Shown: positions 35,431-45,287, numbered from the stretch's first letter. The stretch is 64,000 nt of DNA from Lysobacter sp. Root494 (GCF_001427225.1 NZ_LMFH01000006.1:248001-312000); one strand, 5' to 3'. The notes: generated by a model from the sequence alone, not told the origin. Numbers and translations are program-made.

Positions 35431-35827
35431 GCGGGACCATCCTTCAATTCAGGGAAGTGGCGCATCTGCGCCTCAGGTGGGCCGGCCATCCTGACCGGTA
35501 TGGTTCCTATGATCCCGAGCTTGTTTCGACCGCGTCAAACCGTATGGTCCGCATTGTGTTGGAAAGAGACGCTTCCGAGCGTCTTTCATGGGCGAATCCG
35601 ACGCAGGCCCAAGGTCGTCCGCTGCAAAATCAGGCGTGTGCGTGCCTGTTTTCGCTGTTGGGGCATCCGCGATCATGCCAGCGGGCGGTCCGGCAGGTGG
35701 CTAGCCGTGACACATGGCGCTTGCGGCGTATGGTCCGCGCCCCAATAAATGACCGGATGAATGAACTTTCCCCCGGACGGGCGGTCGGAAGCTTCGGCCT
35801 CGCCGAGCAGACAGGAGTGCCGGCGCG
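35431..35827. other. Intergenic region before rpoE
   Basis: A 397-base divergent region without a convincing gene. It shows three copies of GTATGGTYC (35498, 35542, 35728), a 7-bp hairpin AGACGCT-TCCG-AGCGTCT followed by TTC (35567-35587), a weaker stem CAGGC/GCCTG with TTTT near 35634-35656, and a candidate sigma-E promoter (35763-35789). A small untranslated RNA cannot be excluded. Confidence 0.65.
35763..35789 (+). promoter_or_regulatory. Candidate sigma-E type promoter of rpoE
   Basis: GAACTT at 35763-35768 and TCGGA at 35785-35789 with a 16-base spacer match the ECF sigma-E pattern (GAACTT, about 16 bases, TCTGA-like), about 40 bases before the rpoE start. It would allow autoregulation, as known for rpoE in other proteobacteria. 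Confidence 0.4.
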
Positions 35828-36454
35828 GTGACGGCCGAACAGATGACCCCGGAATCCGACCTGGACCAGGAGCTGGTCCGGCGCGTGCAGCGTGGCGACA
35901 GCACCGCGTTCGATGCCCTGGTGCGCAAGTACCAGCACCGCATCGTCGCGCTGATCGGCCGCTACATCGCCGACTGGAGCGAATGCCAGGACGTGGCGCA
36001 GGAAACCTTCATCCGCGCGTATCGCGCGCTGCCCAACTTCCGGGGCGACTCCCAGTTCTATACCTGGTTGCACCGGATCGCCGTGAACACTGCCAAGAAT
36101 CATCTCGTTGCGCAGAACCGCAGGCCGCCGACCGACGACGTCGATGCCAGCGATGCCGAGCAGTACGACAGCGGCACCCGCCTGCGCGAGACCGCGACGC
36201 CCGAGCATGAACTGTTGAGGCAGGAAATCGAACTTACCGTGATGCGCGCGGTCGAAGCCTTGCCCGAGGAACTGCGCATGGCCATCAACCTGCGTGAAGT
36301 CGAGGGACTGAGTTACGAGGAGATTGCCGCCAGGATGGATTGCCCGATCGGCACCGTGCGTTCGCGGATCTTCCGGGCGCGCGAGGCCATCGACAACGAA
36401 TTGCGACCCTTGCTCGATCACGACGCCAACCTGCGGGAGCGCGCGCACCGATGA
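35828..36454 (+). CDS. rpoE: RNA polymerase sigma factor RpoE (ECF, envelope stress)
   Basis: A 208-residue ECF sigma factor. Region 2 shows FDALVRKYQHRIVALIGRYI and DVAQETFIRAYRALPNF with the RDVAQE-like -10 recognition helix, and region 4 shows LPEELRMAINLREVEGLSYEEIA and CPIGTVRSRIFRARE for -35 binding. The start is a GTG at 35828. It overlaps rseA by four bases, and mucD follows, so this is the rpoE-rseA-mucD cluster known from Xanthomonas for heat and envelope stress. Confidence 0.94.
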   Translation: MTAEQMTPESDLDQELVRRVQRGDSTAFDALVRKYQHRIVALIGRYIADWSECQDVAQETFIRAYRALPNFRGDSQFYTWLHRIAVNTAKNHLVAQNRRPPTDDVDASDAEQYDSGTRLRETATPEHELLRQEIELTVMRAVEALPEELRMAINLREVEGLSYEEIAARMDCPIGTVRSRIFRAREAIDNELRPLLDHDANLRERAHR

Positions 36455-37338
36455 CGAATCGCTCTGACAATCCGAACTCCGCGTCCAACCAACATCCGCT
36501 GCATCCGCGCGATGGGCGCGAGACGCTGAGCGCGCTGTTCGATGGCGAGCTCCCGGGTGACGCCGCGCGTTTCGCCCTGAAGCGGCTCGATCACGATGCG
36601 GAGTGGCGCGAGACCTGCGGCCGCTGGCAGATGATTGGCGATGCGTTGCGCGGCGAGGCGACGTCGGTTGCGCCGGCGGGTTTCGCCGGCGGCGTGATGC
36701 GGATGCTGGATGCGGAAGCGGCGGCTGTGGCGGCTGCCCACGCCGGACGCATGGAGGCTTCGGCGACGGCGGCGAGTTCACGGCGGCGCTGGATCGGTGG
36801 CGCGGCACTGGCCGCTTCGGTTGCGATGGCAGCTGTGCTGGTGGTGCGGCCGTTCTCAGAAACTTCCGCGCCCGACCGGCAAGTCGCTTCCGCGCCGGCA
36901 ACAACCCAGGCGCCAGCCGCATCGATTGAGAGTGCGCCGCCGCCGCTCCCGGCTTCCGCAGATGGCCCATCGACCACTTCGATCGCGACCGCCGACGTTC
37001 CGGCCACGACAGCAAGCCATCGTGTCACCCGTCGTGCCTCGCGCTCCGCAGCGCGAATGGCCCGCGGCCCGGCTGCTCAGGCCCGTAACGAAGCAGTTGA
37101 AGCCGTCGCCGCCGCGGCGCCGGCGCCGGTCACCACCGGCCGGCCGTTCCATCCCCAGGTCGATGACATCGTCACGCGCCCGTGGCCCCGCCCGGTGTTG
37201 TCTGGCGATGCGGCTGGCACGCTCACGGTGGGCTTTGGCTCGACTTCCTCGAATACGCCGTCGTCGCTCTATCCCTTCGAGCCGCGATTGCCGGAGAGCC
37301 AGTCGATCCGGCCGTCCGCAACCGAACCGCAGCGCTGA
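36451..37338 (+). CDS. rseA: Anti-sigma-E factor RseA
   Basis: A 295-residue predicted inner-membrane anti-sigma factor. The N-terminal cytoplasmic part (about 1-105) has the RseA-like stretch RETLSALFDGELPGDAARF and EWRETCGRWQMIGDALRG, which should hold RpoE. One membrane segment lies at about 112-132 (GGAALAASVAMAAVLVV). The periplasmic part is long, Ala/Pro/Thr-rich and poorly conserved. The start ATG overlaps the rpoE stop. No rseB gene follows, so the periplasmic sensor arm may work differently from that of E. coli. Confidence 0.88.
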   Translation: MTNRSDNPNSASNQHPLHPRDGRETLSALFDGELPGDAARFALKRLDHDAEWRETCGRWQMIGDALRGEATSVAPAGFAGGVMRMLDAEAAAVAAAHAGRMEASATAASSRRRWIGGAALAASVAMAAVLVVRPFSETSAPDRQVASAPATTQAPAASIESAPPPLPASADGPSTTSIATADVPATTASHRVTRRASRSAARMARGPAAQARNEAVEAVAAAAPAPVTTGRPFHPQVDDIVTRPWPRPVLSGDAAGTLTVGFGSTSSNTPSSLYPFEPRLPESQSIRPSATEPQR

Positions 37339-37405
37339 CGCACCAGGCCGCCGTTCAACACAGCGTGGCTGGCGCCGCGCTGTCGACTTCCACCCAAAAA
37401 AACAG

Positions 37406-38950
37406 ATGCCCATGAACCGACCGCTTCGCTCCCTGGCTGTGCTCGGCGTCATCGCCGCCACGCTGCCCACCGCCTGCACCGCGCAACCGTCCCCGACTGG
37501 TGCGACCGTGCCGGCGACCACCACCGCGCAGACCGTCCCTGCTGCTCCGATCGTCACCGGGTTGCCCGACTTCACCAACCTGGTGCAGCAGGTGGCACCC
37601 GCCGTGGTGAACATCAGCGCCGAAGTGGGGTCGCGCCGGGTGGCCCGCGCGCAGCAGGTACCGGATGAGGACGAAATTCCCGAGTTCTTCCGGCGCATGC
37701 TCCCTCCGGGCATCTTCGAGGGACCCGGTGGTCCGCAGATGCCGCAGGCACCGCGCGGATTTTCGATGGGTACGGGCTTCATCATCTCCAACGATGGCTA
37801 CGTGCTGACCAACCACCATGTGGTCGAAGGCGCGGACACGGTCACGGTCAAGTTGTCCGATCGGCGCGAATTCAAGGCCAAGGTGGTCGGCAGCGACCAG
37901 CAATCGGACGTTGCGCTGCTGAAGATCGACGCCAAGGGCCTGCCGATGCTGCGCCTGGGCGACTCCGCGCATCTCAAGCCGGGCCAGTGGGTCGTCGCGA
38001 TCGGCTCGCCGTTCGGACTCGACCAGTCGGTCACCGCCGGCATCGTCAGCGCGGTCGGGCGCGCCAACCCGTACGCCGACCAGCGCTACGTTCCCTTCAT
38101 CCAGACCGACGTCGCGATCAACCGCGGCAACTCCGGCGGTCCGCTGCTCAACACGTCGGGCGAAGTCGTCGGGATCAATTCGCAGATCTTCAGCAATTCC
38201 GGCGGCTACATGGGCGTGAGCTTCGCCATTCCCATCGACGTGGCGATGGGCGCGGCCGACCAGATCAAGAAGACCGGCAAGGTCACGCGTGGACAGCTCG
38301 GCGTGCAGGTACAGGCAATTTCGGCCGAAGAGGCGCGCGGTCTCGGCTTGCCCGATGCGAGTGGTGCGCTGGTTTCCGTGGTCGTCCCCGGTGGCGCGGC
38401 GAGCAAGGCGGGCATCGAAGCCATGGACGTCATCCGCGCGGTCAACGGCCGGCAGGTGAATGTTTCCAGCGACCTGCCGCCGCTGATTGGGGGCATGAGC
38501 CCCGGCTCCAGGGTGCGCCTGAGCATCATCCGCGAAGGCAAGCCTCGGGAAATCACGGCCACGCTGGATGCGTTGGACGAGAGCCTGGCGGGTGGCGCGG
38601 CGGACCTGCCTGGTCCGGGCGACCAGGATCAGGCGCCCGCGGCTTCCGGACGCGGCAATCCCCTGGGATTGATCGGCCGCGACCTGACCGCTTCGGAGCG
38701 CCAGCAGCTCGGCCTGCAATCCGGCGAAGGCGTGCGCCTTGCCAAGGTCGGCGACTCCGCGGCGCAGGCGGGCCTGCAGCCGGGCGACGTCATTCTTTCC
38801 GTGGGCCGCTCGAGCGTGGGGTCCGCCGCAGCGCTCGATCGCGCGCTCTCCGGAGTGAAGGACGGACAGACCGTGATGCTGCTGGTCCGCCGTGGCAACG
38901 CCACCCAGTTCATCGCCGTAACCGCGGGCGAAGACGAATCATCCGGCTGA
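37406..38950 (+). CDS. mucD: Periplasmic serine endoprotease DegP/MucD-like
   Basis: A HtrA-family protease-chaperone of about 514 residues in the periplasm. A signal peptide is present (about 1-28, MNRPLRSLAVLGVIAA). The trypsin-like domain has His in TNHHVVEGAD, Asp in SDVALLKID and Ser in GNSGGPLLN. Two PDZ domains follow (about 300-390 and 420-510). The start is either of two ATGs at 37406 or 37412, and I give the first. It is the third gene of the rpoE cluster, separated from rseA by 67 bases, and should degrade misfolded envelope proteins. Confidence 0.93.
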   Translation: MPMNRPLRSLAVLGVIAATLPTACTAQPSPTGATVPATTTAQTVPAAPIVTGLPDFTNLVQQVAPAVVNISAEVGSRRVARAQQVPDEDEIPEFFRRMLPPGIFEGPGGPQMPQAPRGFSMGTGFIISNDGYVLTNHHVVEGADTVTVKLSDRREFKAKVVGSDQQSDVALLKIDAKGLPMLRLGDSAHLKPGQWVVAIGSPFGLDQSVTAGIVSAVGRANPYADQRYVPFIQTDVAINRGNSGGPLLNTSGEVVGINSQIFSNSGGYMGVSFAIPIDVAMGAADQIKKTGKVTRGQLGVQVQAISAEEARGLGLPDASGALVSVVVPGGAASKAGIEAMDVIRAVNGRQVNVSSDLPPLIGGMSPGSRVRLSIIREGKPREITATLDALDESLAGGAADLPGPGDQDQAPAASGRGNPLGLIGRDLTASERQQLGLQSGEGVRLAKVGDSAAQAGLQPGDVILSVGRSSVGSAAALDRALSGVKDGQTVMLLVRRGNATQFIAVTAGEDESSG

Positions 38951-38971
38951 GCGCGGCTCATCGATCGCACG

Positions 38972-39000
38972 CTGCGCCCGCCCCGCAAAGGCGGGCGCAG
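38972..39000 (+). terminator. Strong hairpin after mucD
   Basis: A perfect 11-bp stem CTGCGCCCGCC-CCGCAAA-GGCGGGCGCAG, 22 bases after the mucD stop. No T tract follows, so it may be a stabilising 3' end or a weak terminator. Confidence 0.5.
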
Positions 39001-39055
39001 TCGCGTATGCGATAATCGCGCGTTAACTTTTTCGAGACGGCACGACGCCGCCCGC

Positions 39056-40849
39056 ATGCAACTCATCCGCAATTTTTCGATCATCGCCCACGTCGACCAC
39101 GGCAAGTCGACGCTGGCGGACCGCATCATCCAGCTCTGCGGCGGCCTCGAGGCCCGCGAGATGGAAGCCCAGGTGCTCGACTCCAATCCCATCGAGCGCG
39201 AACGTGGCATCACCATCAAGGCGCAGTCCGTCTCGTTGCCGTACAAGGCGAAGGACGGCAACACCTACCAGCTCAACTTCATCGATACGCCGGGCCACGT
39301 CGACTTCAGTTACGAAGTCAGCCGTTCGCTGGCCGCGTGCGAAGGCGCGTTGCTGGTGGTCGACGCGGCGCAGGGTGTGGAAGCCCAGTCCGTCGCCAAC
39401 TGTTACACCGCGGTGGAGCAGGGACTCGAAGTCGTTCCGGTCCTCAACAAGATCGACCTGCCCACGGCCGACGTGGATCGCGCGAAGGCGGAGATCGAAG
39501 CGGTGATCGGCATCGACGCCGAAGATGCCGTCGCGATCAGTGCCAAGACTGGCCTCAACGTCGAACTTGTGCTGGAAGCGATCGTCAAGCGCATTCCGCC
39601 ACCGAAGCCGCGCGACACCGACAAGCTGCAGGCGCTGATCATCGACTCGTGGTTCGACAACTACCTCGGCGTGGTGTCGCTGGTGCGCGTGATGCAGGGC
39701 GAGATCACGCCGGGCAGCAAGATCCTGGTGATGTCGACCGGACGCACCCACCAGGTCGACGGCGTCGGCGTATTCACACCCAAGCGCAAGCCGCTGGCGA
39801 AGCTCGGCGCGGGCGAGGTGGGCTGGATCAATGCGTCGATCAAGGATGTGCATGGCGCGCCGGTCGGCGACACGCTGACGCTGGCGAGCGATCCCGCACC
39901 GCATGCGCTGCCCGGCTTCCAGGAAATGCAGCCGCGCGTGTTCGCCGGCCTGTTCCCGGTGGATGCGGAGGACTATCCGGCGTTGCGCGAAGCACTCGAC
40001 AAACTGCGCCTCAACGATGCCGCACTGCGCTTCGAGCCGGAAAGCTCCGAGGCGATGGGCTTCGGCTTCCGCTGCGGCTTCCTCGGCATGCTGCACATGG
40101 AAATCGTGCAGGAACGCCTGGAGCGCGAATACAACCTCAACCTGATCAGCACCGCGCCAACGGTGGTTTATGAGGTGCTCAAGACCGACGGCACCATCCT
40201 GCCTATGGACAACCCGGCCAAGCTGCCGCCGGTGAACATGGTGGAAGAGGTCCGCGAGCCGATCATCCGAGCCAACATCCTCACGCCGCCGGATTACATC
40301 GGCAACGTGATCAAGCTGTGCGAGGAAAAGCGTGGCGTGCAGGTCGGCATCCAGTACATGGCCAGCCAGGTGCAGATCAGCTACGAGCTGCCGATGGCGG
40401 AGGTCGTCCTCGACTTTTTCGACAAGTTGAAGTCGGTGTCGCGCGGGTATGCGTCGCTCGACTATCACTTCCTTCGCTTCGAGGCTGGTCCGTTCGTGCG
40501 TGTCGACACGCTGATCAACGGCGACAAGGTCGATGCGTTGTCGATCATCGTCCATCGCAGCCACGCCGATCGCCGCGGCCGCGAGCTGTGCGAAAAGATG
40601 AAGAACCTGATCCCGCGGCAGATGTTCGACGTGGCGATCCAGGCCGCCATCGGTTCGCAGGTCATCGCGCGCAGCACGGTCAAGGCGATGCGCAAGAACG
40701 TGCTGGCCAAATGCTATGGCGGCGATATCAGCCGCAAGAAGAAGCTCCTCGAGAAGCAGAAAGAGGGCAAGAAGCGCATGAAGCAGGTGGGGCGCGTGGA
40801 AATTCCGCAGGAAGCGTTCCTTGCGGTGCTGCAGGTGGACAGCAAGTAG
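39056..40849 (+). CDS. lepA: Elongation factor 4 (back-translocating GTPase LepA)
   Basis: A 597-residue translational GTPase that remobilises stalled ribosomes. The G domain shows the P-loop AHVDHGKST (residues 10-18), [16 protein letters not shown] and NKIDLP. Domains II, III and V follow, and the LepA-specific C-terminal domain has the basic stretch [19 protein letters not shown] and ends in [10 protein letters not shown]. Length is normal. It heads the lepA-lepB-rnc-era-recO group; a TGCGATAAT box at about 39008 may be its -10. Confidence 0.97.
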   Translation: MQLIRNFSIIAHVDHGKSTLADRIIQLCGGLEAREMEAQVLDSNPIERERGITIKAQSVSLPYKAKDGNTYQLNFIDTPGHVDFSYEVSRSLAACEGALLVVDAAQGVEAQSVANCYTAVEQGLEVVPVLNKIDLPTADVDRAKAEIEAVIGIDAEDAVAISAKTGLNVELVLEAIVKRIPPPKPRDTDKLQALIIDSWFDNYLGVVSLVRVMQGEITPGSKILVMSTGRTHQVDGVGVFTPKRKPLAKLGAGEVGWINASIKDVHGAPVGDTLTLASDPAPHALPGFQEMQPRVFAGLFPVDAEDYPALREALDKLRLNDAALRFEPESSEAMGFGFRCGFLGMLHMEIVQERLEREYNLNLISTAPTVVYEVLKTDGTILPMDNPAKLPPVNMVEEVREPIIRANILTPPDYIGNVIKLCEEKRGVQVGIQYMASQVQISYELPMAEVVLDFFDKLKSVSRGYASLDYHFLRFEAGPFVRVDTLINGDKVDALSIIVHRSHADRRGRELCEKMKNLIPRQMFDVAIQAAIGSQVIARSTVKAMRKNVLAKCYGGDISRKKKLLEKQKEGKKRMKQVGRVEIPQEAFLAVLQVDSK

Positions 40850-40974
40850 CCCGTGTTGATTTACGGAACCCCGCGGTATCCGCTGGTGTCATCATTGGCA
40901 TCGGGACGGAGCCCGTTGCCGGAAGTAGTGCGGCTATTCTCCGTTCGCCAAGTTGAAGCTCACGAGGAGCAAGC

Positions 40975-41778
40975 ATGAAGTGGTTCGAAATCACCCTCGT
41001 CATCCTGACGCTGTTCACCGGTCTGGTGTGGCTGCTGGACAAGCTGTTCCTCGCCAAGCGCAGGGCGGCGGGTGCCGGGCTGCTGGACGAGGGCGAGGAA
41101 CCGCTTGTCGTCGACTATTCCAAGGCTTTCTTTCCGGTCCTGGCGATCGTGCTGATCCTGCGCAGCTTCGTGGCCGAGCCTTTCCGGATCCCCTCGAATT
41201 CGATGATGCCGACGCTCCTTACCGGCGACTTCATCCTGGTCAACAAGTTCGCGTACGGGCTGCGCCTGCCGATTACCAACCAAAAATTCGTCGACGTCGG
41301 CGAGCCGAAGCGGGGTGACGTGGTGGTATTCCACTTCCCCGGGCGTTCGCCAGACGATCCCAACAAGGGCGTGGACTACATCAAGCGCGTGATCGGCTTG
41401 CCCGGCGACCGCGTCGGATACCACGACAACCAGGTCACGGTGAACGGCGTACCGATCCCTTACGAGGAGATCGGCATGTACACCGGCAAGGGCAAGGGCG
41501 CCGAGATGACGGGCTCCCTCGAATTGCGTGAGAATCTGCCCGGACGGCCGCATTCCGTCCTGGAATCCTCCGCCTCGCCGTTTGTAGATCCGGGGGAAGG
41601 CGATTGGGAAGTCCCGCAGGGGCATTATTTCGTGATGGGCGACAACCGCAAAAACAGCGAGGACAGCCGATACTGGGGCTTCCTGCCAGAGAGCCAGCTG
41701 CGCGGCAAGGCATTTCTCATCTGGATGAGCTGGGACGGCGGGCTCGAGTACCGGCGGATTGGTACCAGCATCCATTGA
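40975..41778 (+). CDS. lepB: Signal peptidase I
   Basis: The inner-membrane protease that removes signal peptides. The 267-residue protein has two N-terminal membrane segments (about 5-22 and 48-62), the catalytic Ser in IPSNSMMPTL, the catalytic Lys in YIKRVIGLPGD, and the box E motif MGDNRKNSEDSRYWG. It lies 125 bases after lepA and 26 bases before the DUF4845 gene. Confidence 0.97.
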   Translation: MKWFEITLVILTLFTGLVWLLDKLFLAKRRAAGAGLLDEGEEPLVVDYSKAFFPVLAIVLILRSFVAEPFRIPSNSMMPTLLTGDFILVNKFAYGLRLPITNQKFVDVGEPKRGDVVVFHFPGRSPDDPNKGVDYIKRVIGLPGDRVGYHDNQVTVNGVPIPYEEIGMYTGKGKGAEMTGSLELRENLPGRPHSVLESSASPFVDPGEGDWEVPQGHYFVMGDNRKNSEDSRYWGFLPESQLRGKAFLIWMSWDGGLEYRRIGTSIH

Positions 41779-41804
41779 CGCTTTCGAATACTGGGGAGAG
41801 TTTG

Positions 41805-42182
41805 ATGAAGCGCAAGCAGAGTGGATTGACCTTTATCGGGTTCGTGATTGTCCTGGCCGTGGCAGGTTTGTTTATCTACGTCGGCATGAAGCTGGTACCG
41901 ATGTACACCGAGTTCTATTCTCTGAAGAAGGCGCTGGCAAGTCTTGCGAACGAGGACGGGGTTGCGAACAAGAGTGCCGGCCAGGTCGAAGAGTTGCTCT
42001 TCAAGCGCCTTTACATGAGCTATGCGCTGAACATCAAGCATGACGACGTAAAGGTGGAGCGAAGGGAAACCAGCTGGATCGTGATAGTGGATTACGAGAA
42101 CCGCCGCCCGCTGATAGCCAATCTCGATGTGGTCGGAAAATTCCATGCGGAAAAGATACTCACCCGCAAGGCAGGCGATTGA
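41805..42182 (+). CDS. DUF4845 domain-containing membrane protein
   Basis: A 125-residue protein with a single N-terminal membrane segment (about 8-28, [20 protein letters not shown]), whose first residues ([15 protein letters not shown]) resemble a type IV pilin-like signal. The C-terminal part should face the periplasm. DUF4845 proteins sit between lepB and rnc in many betaproteobacteria and gammaproteobacteria; the function is not known. The start has a good GGGGAGAG ribosome-binding site and the stop overlaps rnc. Confidence 0.85.
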   Translation: MKRKQSGLTFIGFVIVLAVAGLFIYVGMKLVPMYTEFYSLKKALASLANEDGVANKSAGQVEELLFKRLYMSYALNIKHDDVKVERRETSWIVIVDYENRRPLIANLDVVGKFHAEKILTRKAGD

Positions 42183-42835
42183 GCGAGTTCTCGTACCAGT
42201 TTTCTCGCCCGGACCTGCTCACACAGGCGCTGACCCACCGCAGCGCAGGCGCTCCCCACAACGAGCGCCTCGAGTTCCTGGGCGATGCGCTGGTCAATCT
42301 CTTCATCGCTGAAGCGCTCTACCAGCACTGGCCGCATGCGGATGAGGGCGCACTGACCCGCGCCCGTGCGGAGCTCGTCCGTGAGTCGGCCCTCGCTCCC
42401 ATGGCCAGGCAACTGGATCTCGGCGCCAAGCTGATCCTCGGCCCTGGCGAAATGAAATCCGGCGGCCATCGCCGCGATTCCGTCCTTGCCGACGCGCTCG
42501 AAGCCGTCGTTGCAGCCATCTACCTCGATGCCGGCTTCGAAGCCTGCCGTTCGGTGGTCATGCCCTGGTTCCAGGCCGCCATGGATGACTTGCCGCCGCC
42601 GCACAAGGTGGGCAAGGACGCGAAGACGCGCCTGCAGGAATGGCTGCAAGGCAAGCAGAAACCGTTACCCGTCTACGCCCTGCTGTCGGAAAGCGGCGAG
42701 GATCACGCCAAGACGTTCCTCATTACCTGTACCCTGCAGCAGCCTCCACTGGTCACGCAGGGCGAGGGTGGTTCCCGCCGAGCGGCGGAACAGGCGGCTG
42801 CGGAAGCAGCGCTGCAAGCCTTGGGCGCGACCTGA
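42179..42835 (+). CDS. rnc: Ribonuclease III
   Basis: RNase III cleaves double-stranded RNA and processes rRNA precursors. The 218-residue protein has the signature [14 protein letters not shown] with catalytic acidic residues, a second acidic pair in [14 protein letters not shown], and a C-terminal dsRNA-binding domain (about 150-218, ending [16 protein letters not shown]). The start is a TTG at 42179 that overlaps the DUF4845 stop, supported by the family N terminus. era follows after 47 bases. Confidence 0.95.
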   Translation: MSEFSYQFSRPDLLTQALTHRSAGAPHNERLEFLGDALVNLFIAEALYQHWPHADEGALTRARAELVRESALAPMARQLDLGAKLILGPGEMKSGGHRRDSVLADALEAVVAAIYLDAGFEACRSVVMPWFQAAMDDLPPPHKVGKDAKTRLQEWLQGKQKPLPVYALLSESGEDHAKTFLITCTLQQPPLVTQGEGGSRRAAEQAAAEAALQALGAT

Positions 42836-42882
42836 TCAAAGCTCCGTTTGCCCTCAAGAGGCGCGGGGTCGACAATTCGCAC

Positions 42883-43794
42883 ATGACTGAACCCACGCAT
42901 CGCGCCGGCCACGTTGCCGTCCTCGGCCGCCCCAATGTCGGCAAATCCACCCTGGTCAACGCTCTGGTCGGTGCCAAGGTGAGCATCGTGTCCTCGCGAC
43001 CGCAGACCACGCGCCACCGGTTGCTGGGCATCGCGACGTTCCCGGAAGGCCAATTGCTTCTGGTCGACACGCCCGGCATCCACCGTGAACAGAAGCGGGC
43101 CATGAACCGGCTGATGAACCGCGCCGCGCGCGGTGCACTCGAAGGCGTGGACGTCGCGCTACTGGTCGTGCGTGCGGGGCAGTGGGACGACGAAGACACG
43201 CTCGCCTACGACGCCCTGCGCAATGCGGGGGTGCCGGTCATCCTCGTGGTCAACCAGGTCGACCGGATAACCGACAAGACGCAGTTGCTGCCCTATCTTG
43301 CCAAGGTGAGCGAAGGACGCGACTTCGTCGGGGTGCACCCGATTTCCGCGCTCAAGCGCAAGGGCCTGGAGGCGTTGGTGAAGGACGTGCTGTCGCACCT
43401 GCCCGAACAGCCGCCGCTGTACGCCGAAGACGAGATCACCGACAAGAGCCAGCGCTTCCTCGCCGGCGAACTCGTGCGCGAGCAGCTCATGCGCCAGCTC
43501 GGGGAAGAATTGCCGTATGCAACGACCGTGGAGGTCGAGCGCTTCGTCGAAGAGCCTTCGCCGAAGGGTGGCGCCATGCTGCGCATCGGTGCGGTGATCT
43601 GGGTCGAGCGCGAAGGCCAGAAGCTGATCGTCATCGGCAAGGGCGGCGAACGCCTGCGCGAAATCGGGACCAAGTCGCGCCTGCAGATGGAACGCCTGTT
43701 CGGCAACAAGGTGTTCCTGGAAACCTGGGTGCGCGTGCGCGAAGGCTGGTCCGACGACGAAGCGGCACTGCGCGCGTTCGGCTACCACGATTGA
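42883..43794 (+). CDS. era: GTPase Era
   Basis: An essential GTPase in 30S ribosome maturation. The 303-residue protein shows G1 GRPNVGKST (residues 15-23), the switch I region SRPQTTRH, G3 DTPGI, G4 NQVD and G5 SALK, followed by a KH domain near the C terminus ([19 protein letters not shown]) that binds the 16S rRNA 3' end. The ATG at 42883 follows the usual N terminus; an upstream extension overlaps rnc. Confidence 0.97.
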   Translation: MTEPTHRAGHVAVLGRPNVGKSTLVNALVGAKVSIVSSRPQTTRHRLLGIATFPEGQLLLVDTPGIHREQKRAMNRLMNRAARGALEGVDVALLVVRAGQWDDEDTLAYDALRNAGVPVILVVNQVDRITDKTQLLPYLAKVSEGRDFVGVHPISALKRKGLEALVKDVLSHLPEQPPLYAEDEITDKSQRFLAGELVREQLMRQLGEELPYATTVEVERFVEEPSPKGGAMLRIGAVIWVEREGQKLIVIGKGGERLREIGTKSRLQMERLFGNKVFLETWVRVREGWSDDEAALRAFGYHD

Positions 43795-43813
43795 GCAACA
43801 CGATCCGTAAGCA

Positions 43814-44545
43814 ATGCGGCTGACCGCCGAGCCCGCATTCGTATTGCACACGCGGCCCTGGCGCGAAACCAGCCTGCTGGTGGAAGTACTCACGGCGGAG
43901 CACGGGCGCCTCGGGCTTGTCGCGCGTGGCGTGCATGGTCCGAAGCGGCACCTGCTGCGCGCCGCGTTGCAGCCGCTGCAATACATCCGCTTCGACGCCG
44001 TGCAGCGCGGCGAATTGGCAACGCTGTCGTCCGCCGAAGCCCTCGATGCGGCGCCGCGATTGCAGGGCGACGCGATGCTCGCGGGCTTCTACCTCAACGA
44101 ACTCACGCTGCGTCTGGCCCCGCGTGGAGACCCGCAGCCGGAGCTGTTCGAGGCTTACCGGCATGCGCGCGAACGCCTCGGCGGAAGCGAACCGCTGGCA
44201 TGGACGCTGCGGCGTTACGAACGCGACCTGCTGGATGCCATCGGTTTCGGCCTTGAATGGAACGCCGAGAGCGAAGGTTCGCCCGTGGATCCTGCTGCGC
44301 GCTATCGGCTCGATCCCGAAGCCGGCGCGCGCCGCGTGCTGACGGATCGCGGTCACGGCGACCGCCGTAGTGCCGCGACAGGCCGGGCATTGCAGGCGCT
44401 GGCTGCGGACGTGCTTCCCGATGATGAAGACCTGGCCAGCCTGCGCCGGCCGATGCGTGAAGTACTCGCGTTCCATCTCGGGCCTCGCGGCCTGAAATCG
44501 TGGGAAATGCTGGGCGAACTCGCACGCATCGCTGCGAAGGACTGA
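43814..44545 (+). CDS. recO: DNA repair protein RecO
   Basis: RecO, with RecR, helps RecA displace SSB on gapped DNA. The 243-residue protein has the OB-fold start [21 protein letters not shown] and the [16 protein letters not shown] region. The zinc-binding cysteines found in some RecO proteins are absent. It ends the lepA-recO group, 19 bases after era, and converges with the REC-Hpt gene. Confidence 0.93.
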   Translation: MRLTAEPAFVLHTRPWRETSLLVEVLTAEHGRLGLVARGVHGPKRHLLRAALQPLQYIRFDAVQRGELATLSSAEALDAAPRLQGDAMLAGFYLNELTLRLAPRGDPQPELFEAYRHARERLGGSEPLAWTLRRYERDLLDAIGFGLEWNAESEGSPVDPAARYRLDPEAGARRVLTDRGHGDRRSAATGRALQALAADVLPDDEDLASLRRPMREVLAFHLGPRGLKSWEMLGELARIAAKD

Positions 44546-44558
44546 GGCGTTCCGGAGC

Positions 44559-45287
44559 TCAGGTTCCCGCGCCCGACGGCGCCGCAACACTCGTCAATGC
44601 CTGCGCTGCCAGGGTGAATTCCTGCAGGCGCTCGTGCGAGCGATCGTCCTCGCCCAGTGCCTGCACAGCCTGTTGAAGCCGGGTCGCCCCGACGAATCCG
44701 CAACTGGCGCGAAGCCGGTGGAGTTCGTCGTGCAATCCCTGGAAATCCTCGTTGCGGAAGGCGTTGCGCACCCGTTCGCTGACTGCGGGCAGCTCGGCGA
44801 GGAACAGCTTGCGCAATGCCGCGATGTGCTCGCGATTGCCGTTGAGCGCACGCGCAGCGGTTTCATCGTCCCAATCCGCCAGTGCGTCGCCTGCCGGCGA
44901 ATGCGATCCCTCATCATGCCCAAGTGCCTGGCGCAGGGCCGACTGCACGGCCGACGAGGGGAGCGGCTTGACCAGGACATGCTGGAAACCGGATTCCCGC
45001 AACGCCCTGCTTACATCGGGATCGTGCGCCGCGGTGTGCGCGAGTGCCGGCGTCGCGCTGTCGCGTACGCGGAGTTTTGCCAGCAGTTCGGCGCCGCTGC
45101 CATCGGGAAGGTTGGCATCGAATAGCCACAGGTCGTAGGGATTGGCGTTCGCCAGCGTGATGGCAGCGGCCATGCTGTCGGCTGCGTCGACGATCGCCGG
45201 CAGCGAGCCGACCGCCGCGCCAAGGAACGCACGACTCACGGGGTCGTCTTCGACCAGCAGGATGCGGGGCAGGGATGTCTTGGTCAT
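44559..45287 (-). CDS. Orphan response regulator with REC and Hpt domains
   Basis: A 242-residue two-domain signalling protein. The REC domain (about 8-125) has the acidic pair in LLVEDD, the phospho-acceptor Asp in FDANLPDGSG, a Thr in AHTAAH and Lys in VLVKPLP, so it should accept phosphate. The Hpt domain (about 140-235) has a histidine in LHRLRASCGFVGA, the usual H-x-L-K-G-S-x motif in slightly altered form. It carries no output or kinase domain. Such a protein could relay phosphate within a phosphorelay; the partner kinase is not nearby. Confidence 0.85.
   Translation of the reverse strand: MTKTSLPRILLVEDDPVSRAFLGAAVGSLPAIVDAADSMAAAITLANANPYDLWLFDANLPDGSGAELLAKLRVRDSATPALAHTAAHDPDVSRALRESGFQHVLVKPLPSSAVQSALRQALGHDEGSHSPAGDALADWDDETAARALNGNREHIAALRKLFLAELPAVSERVRNAFRNEDFQGLHDELHRLRASCGFVGATRLQQAVQALGEDDRSHERLQEFTLAAQALTSVAAPSGAGT

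Noticed and set aside
33335-35440. A 701-codon frame overlapping the beta-oxidation gene on the same strand
   Set aside because: It is an out-of-frame shadow of a GC-rich gene: Arg/Ala/Gly-rich, no recognisable domain, while the other frame matches FadB/FadJ throughout.
35567-35656. A small RNA gene upstream of rpoE ended by one of the two hairpins
   Set aside because: The stems are short and no promoter is clear; kept only as a note in the intergenic entry.
37406-37490. MucD as a lipoprotein
   Set aside because: The signal region contains LPTAC, but the residue at -3 is proline, which does not fit a lipobox.
39023-40564. A 513-codon frame antisense to lepA
   Set aside because: No domain is recognisable and it lies wholly opposite a highly conserved gene.
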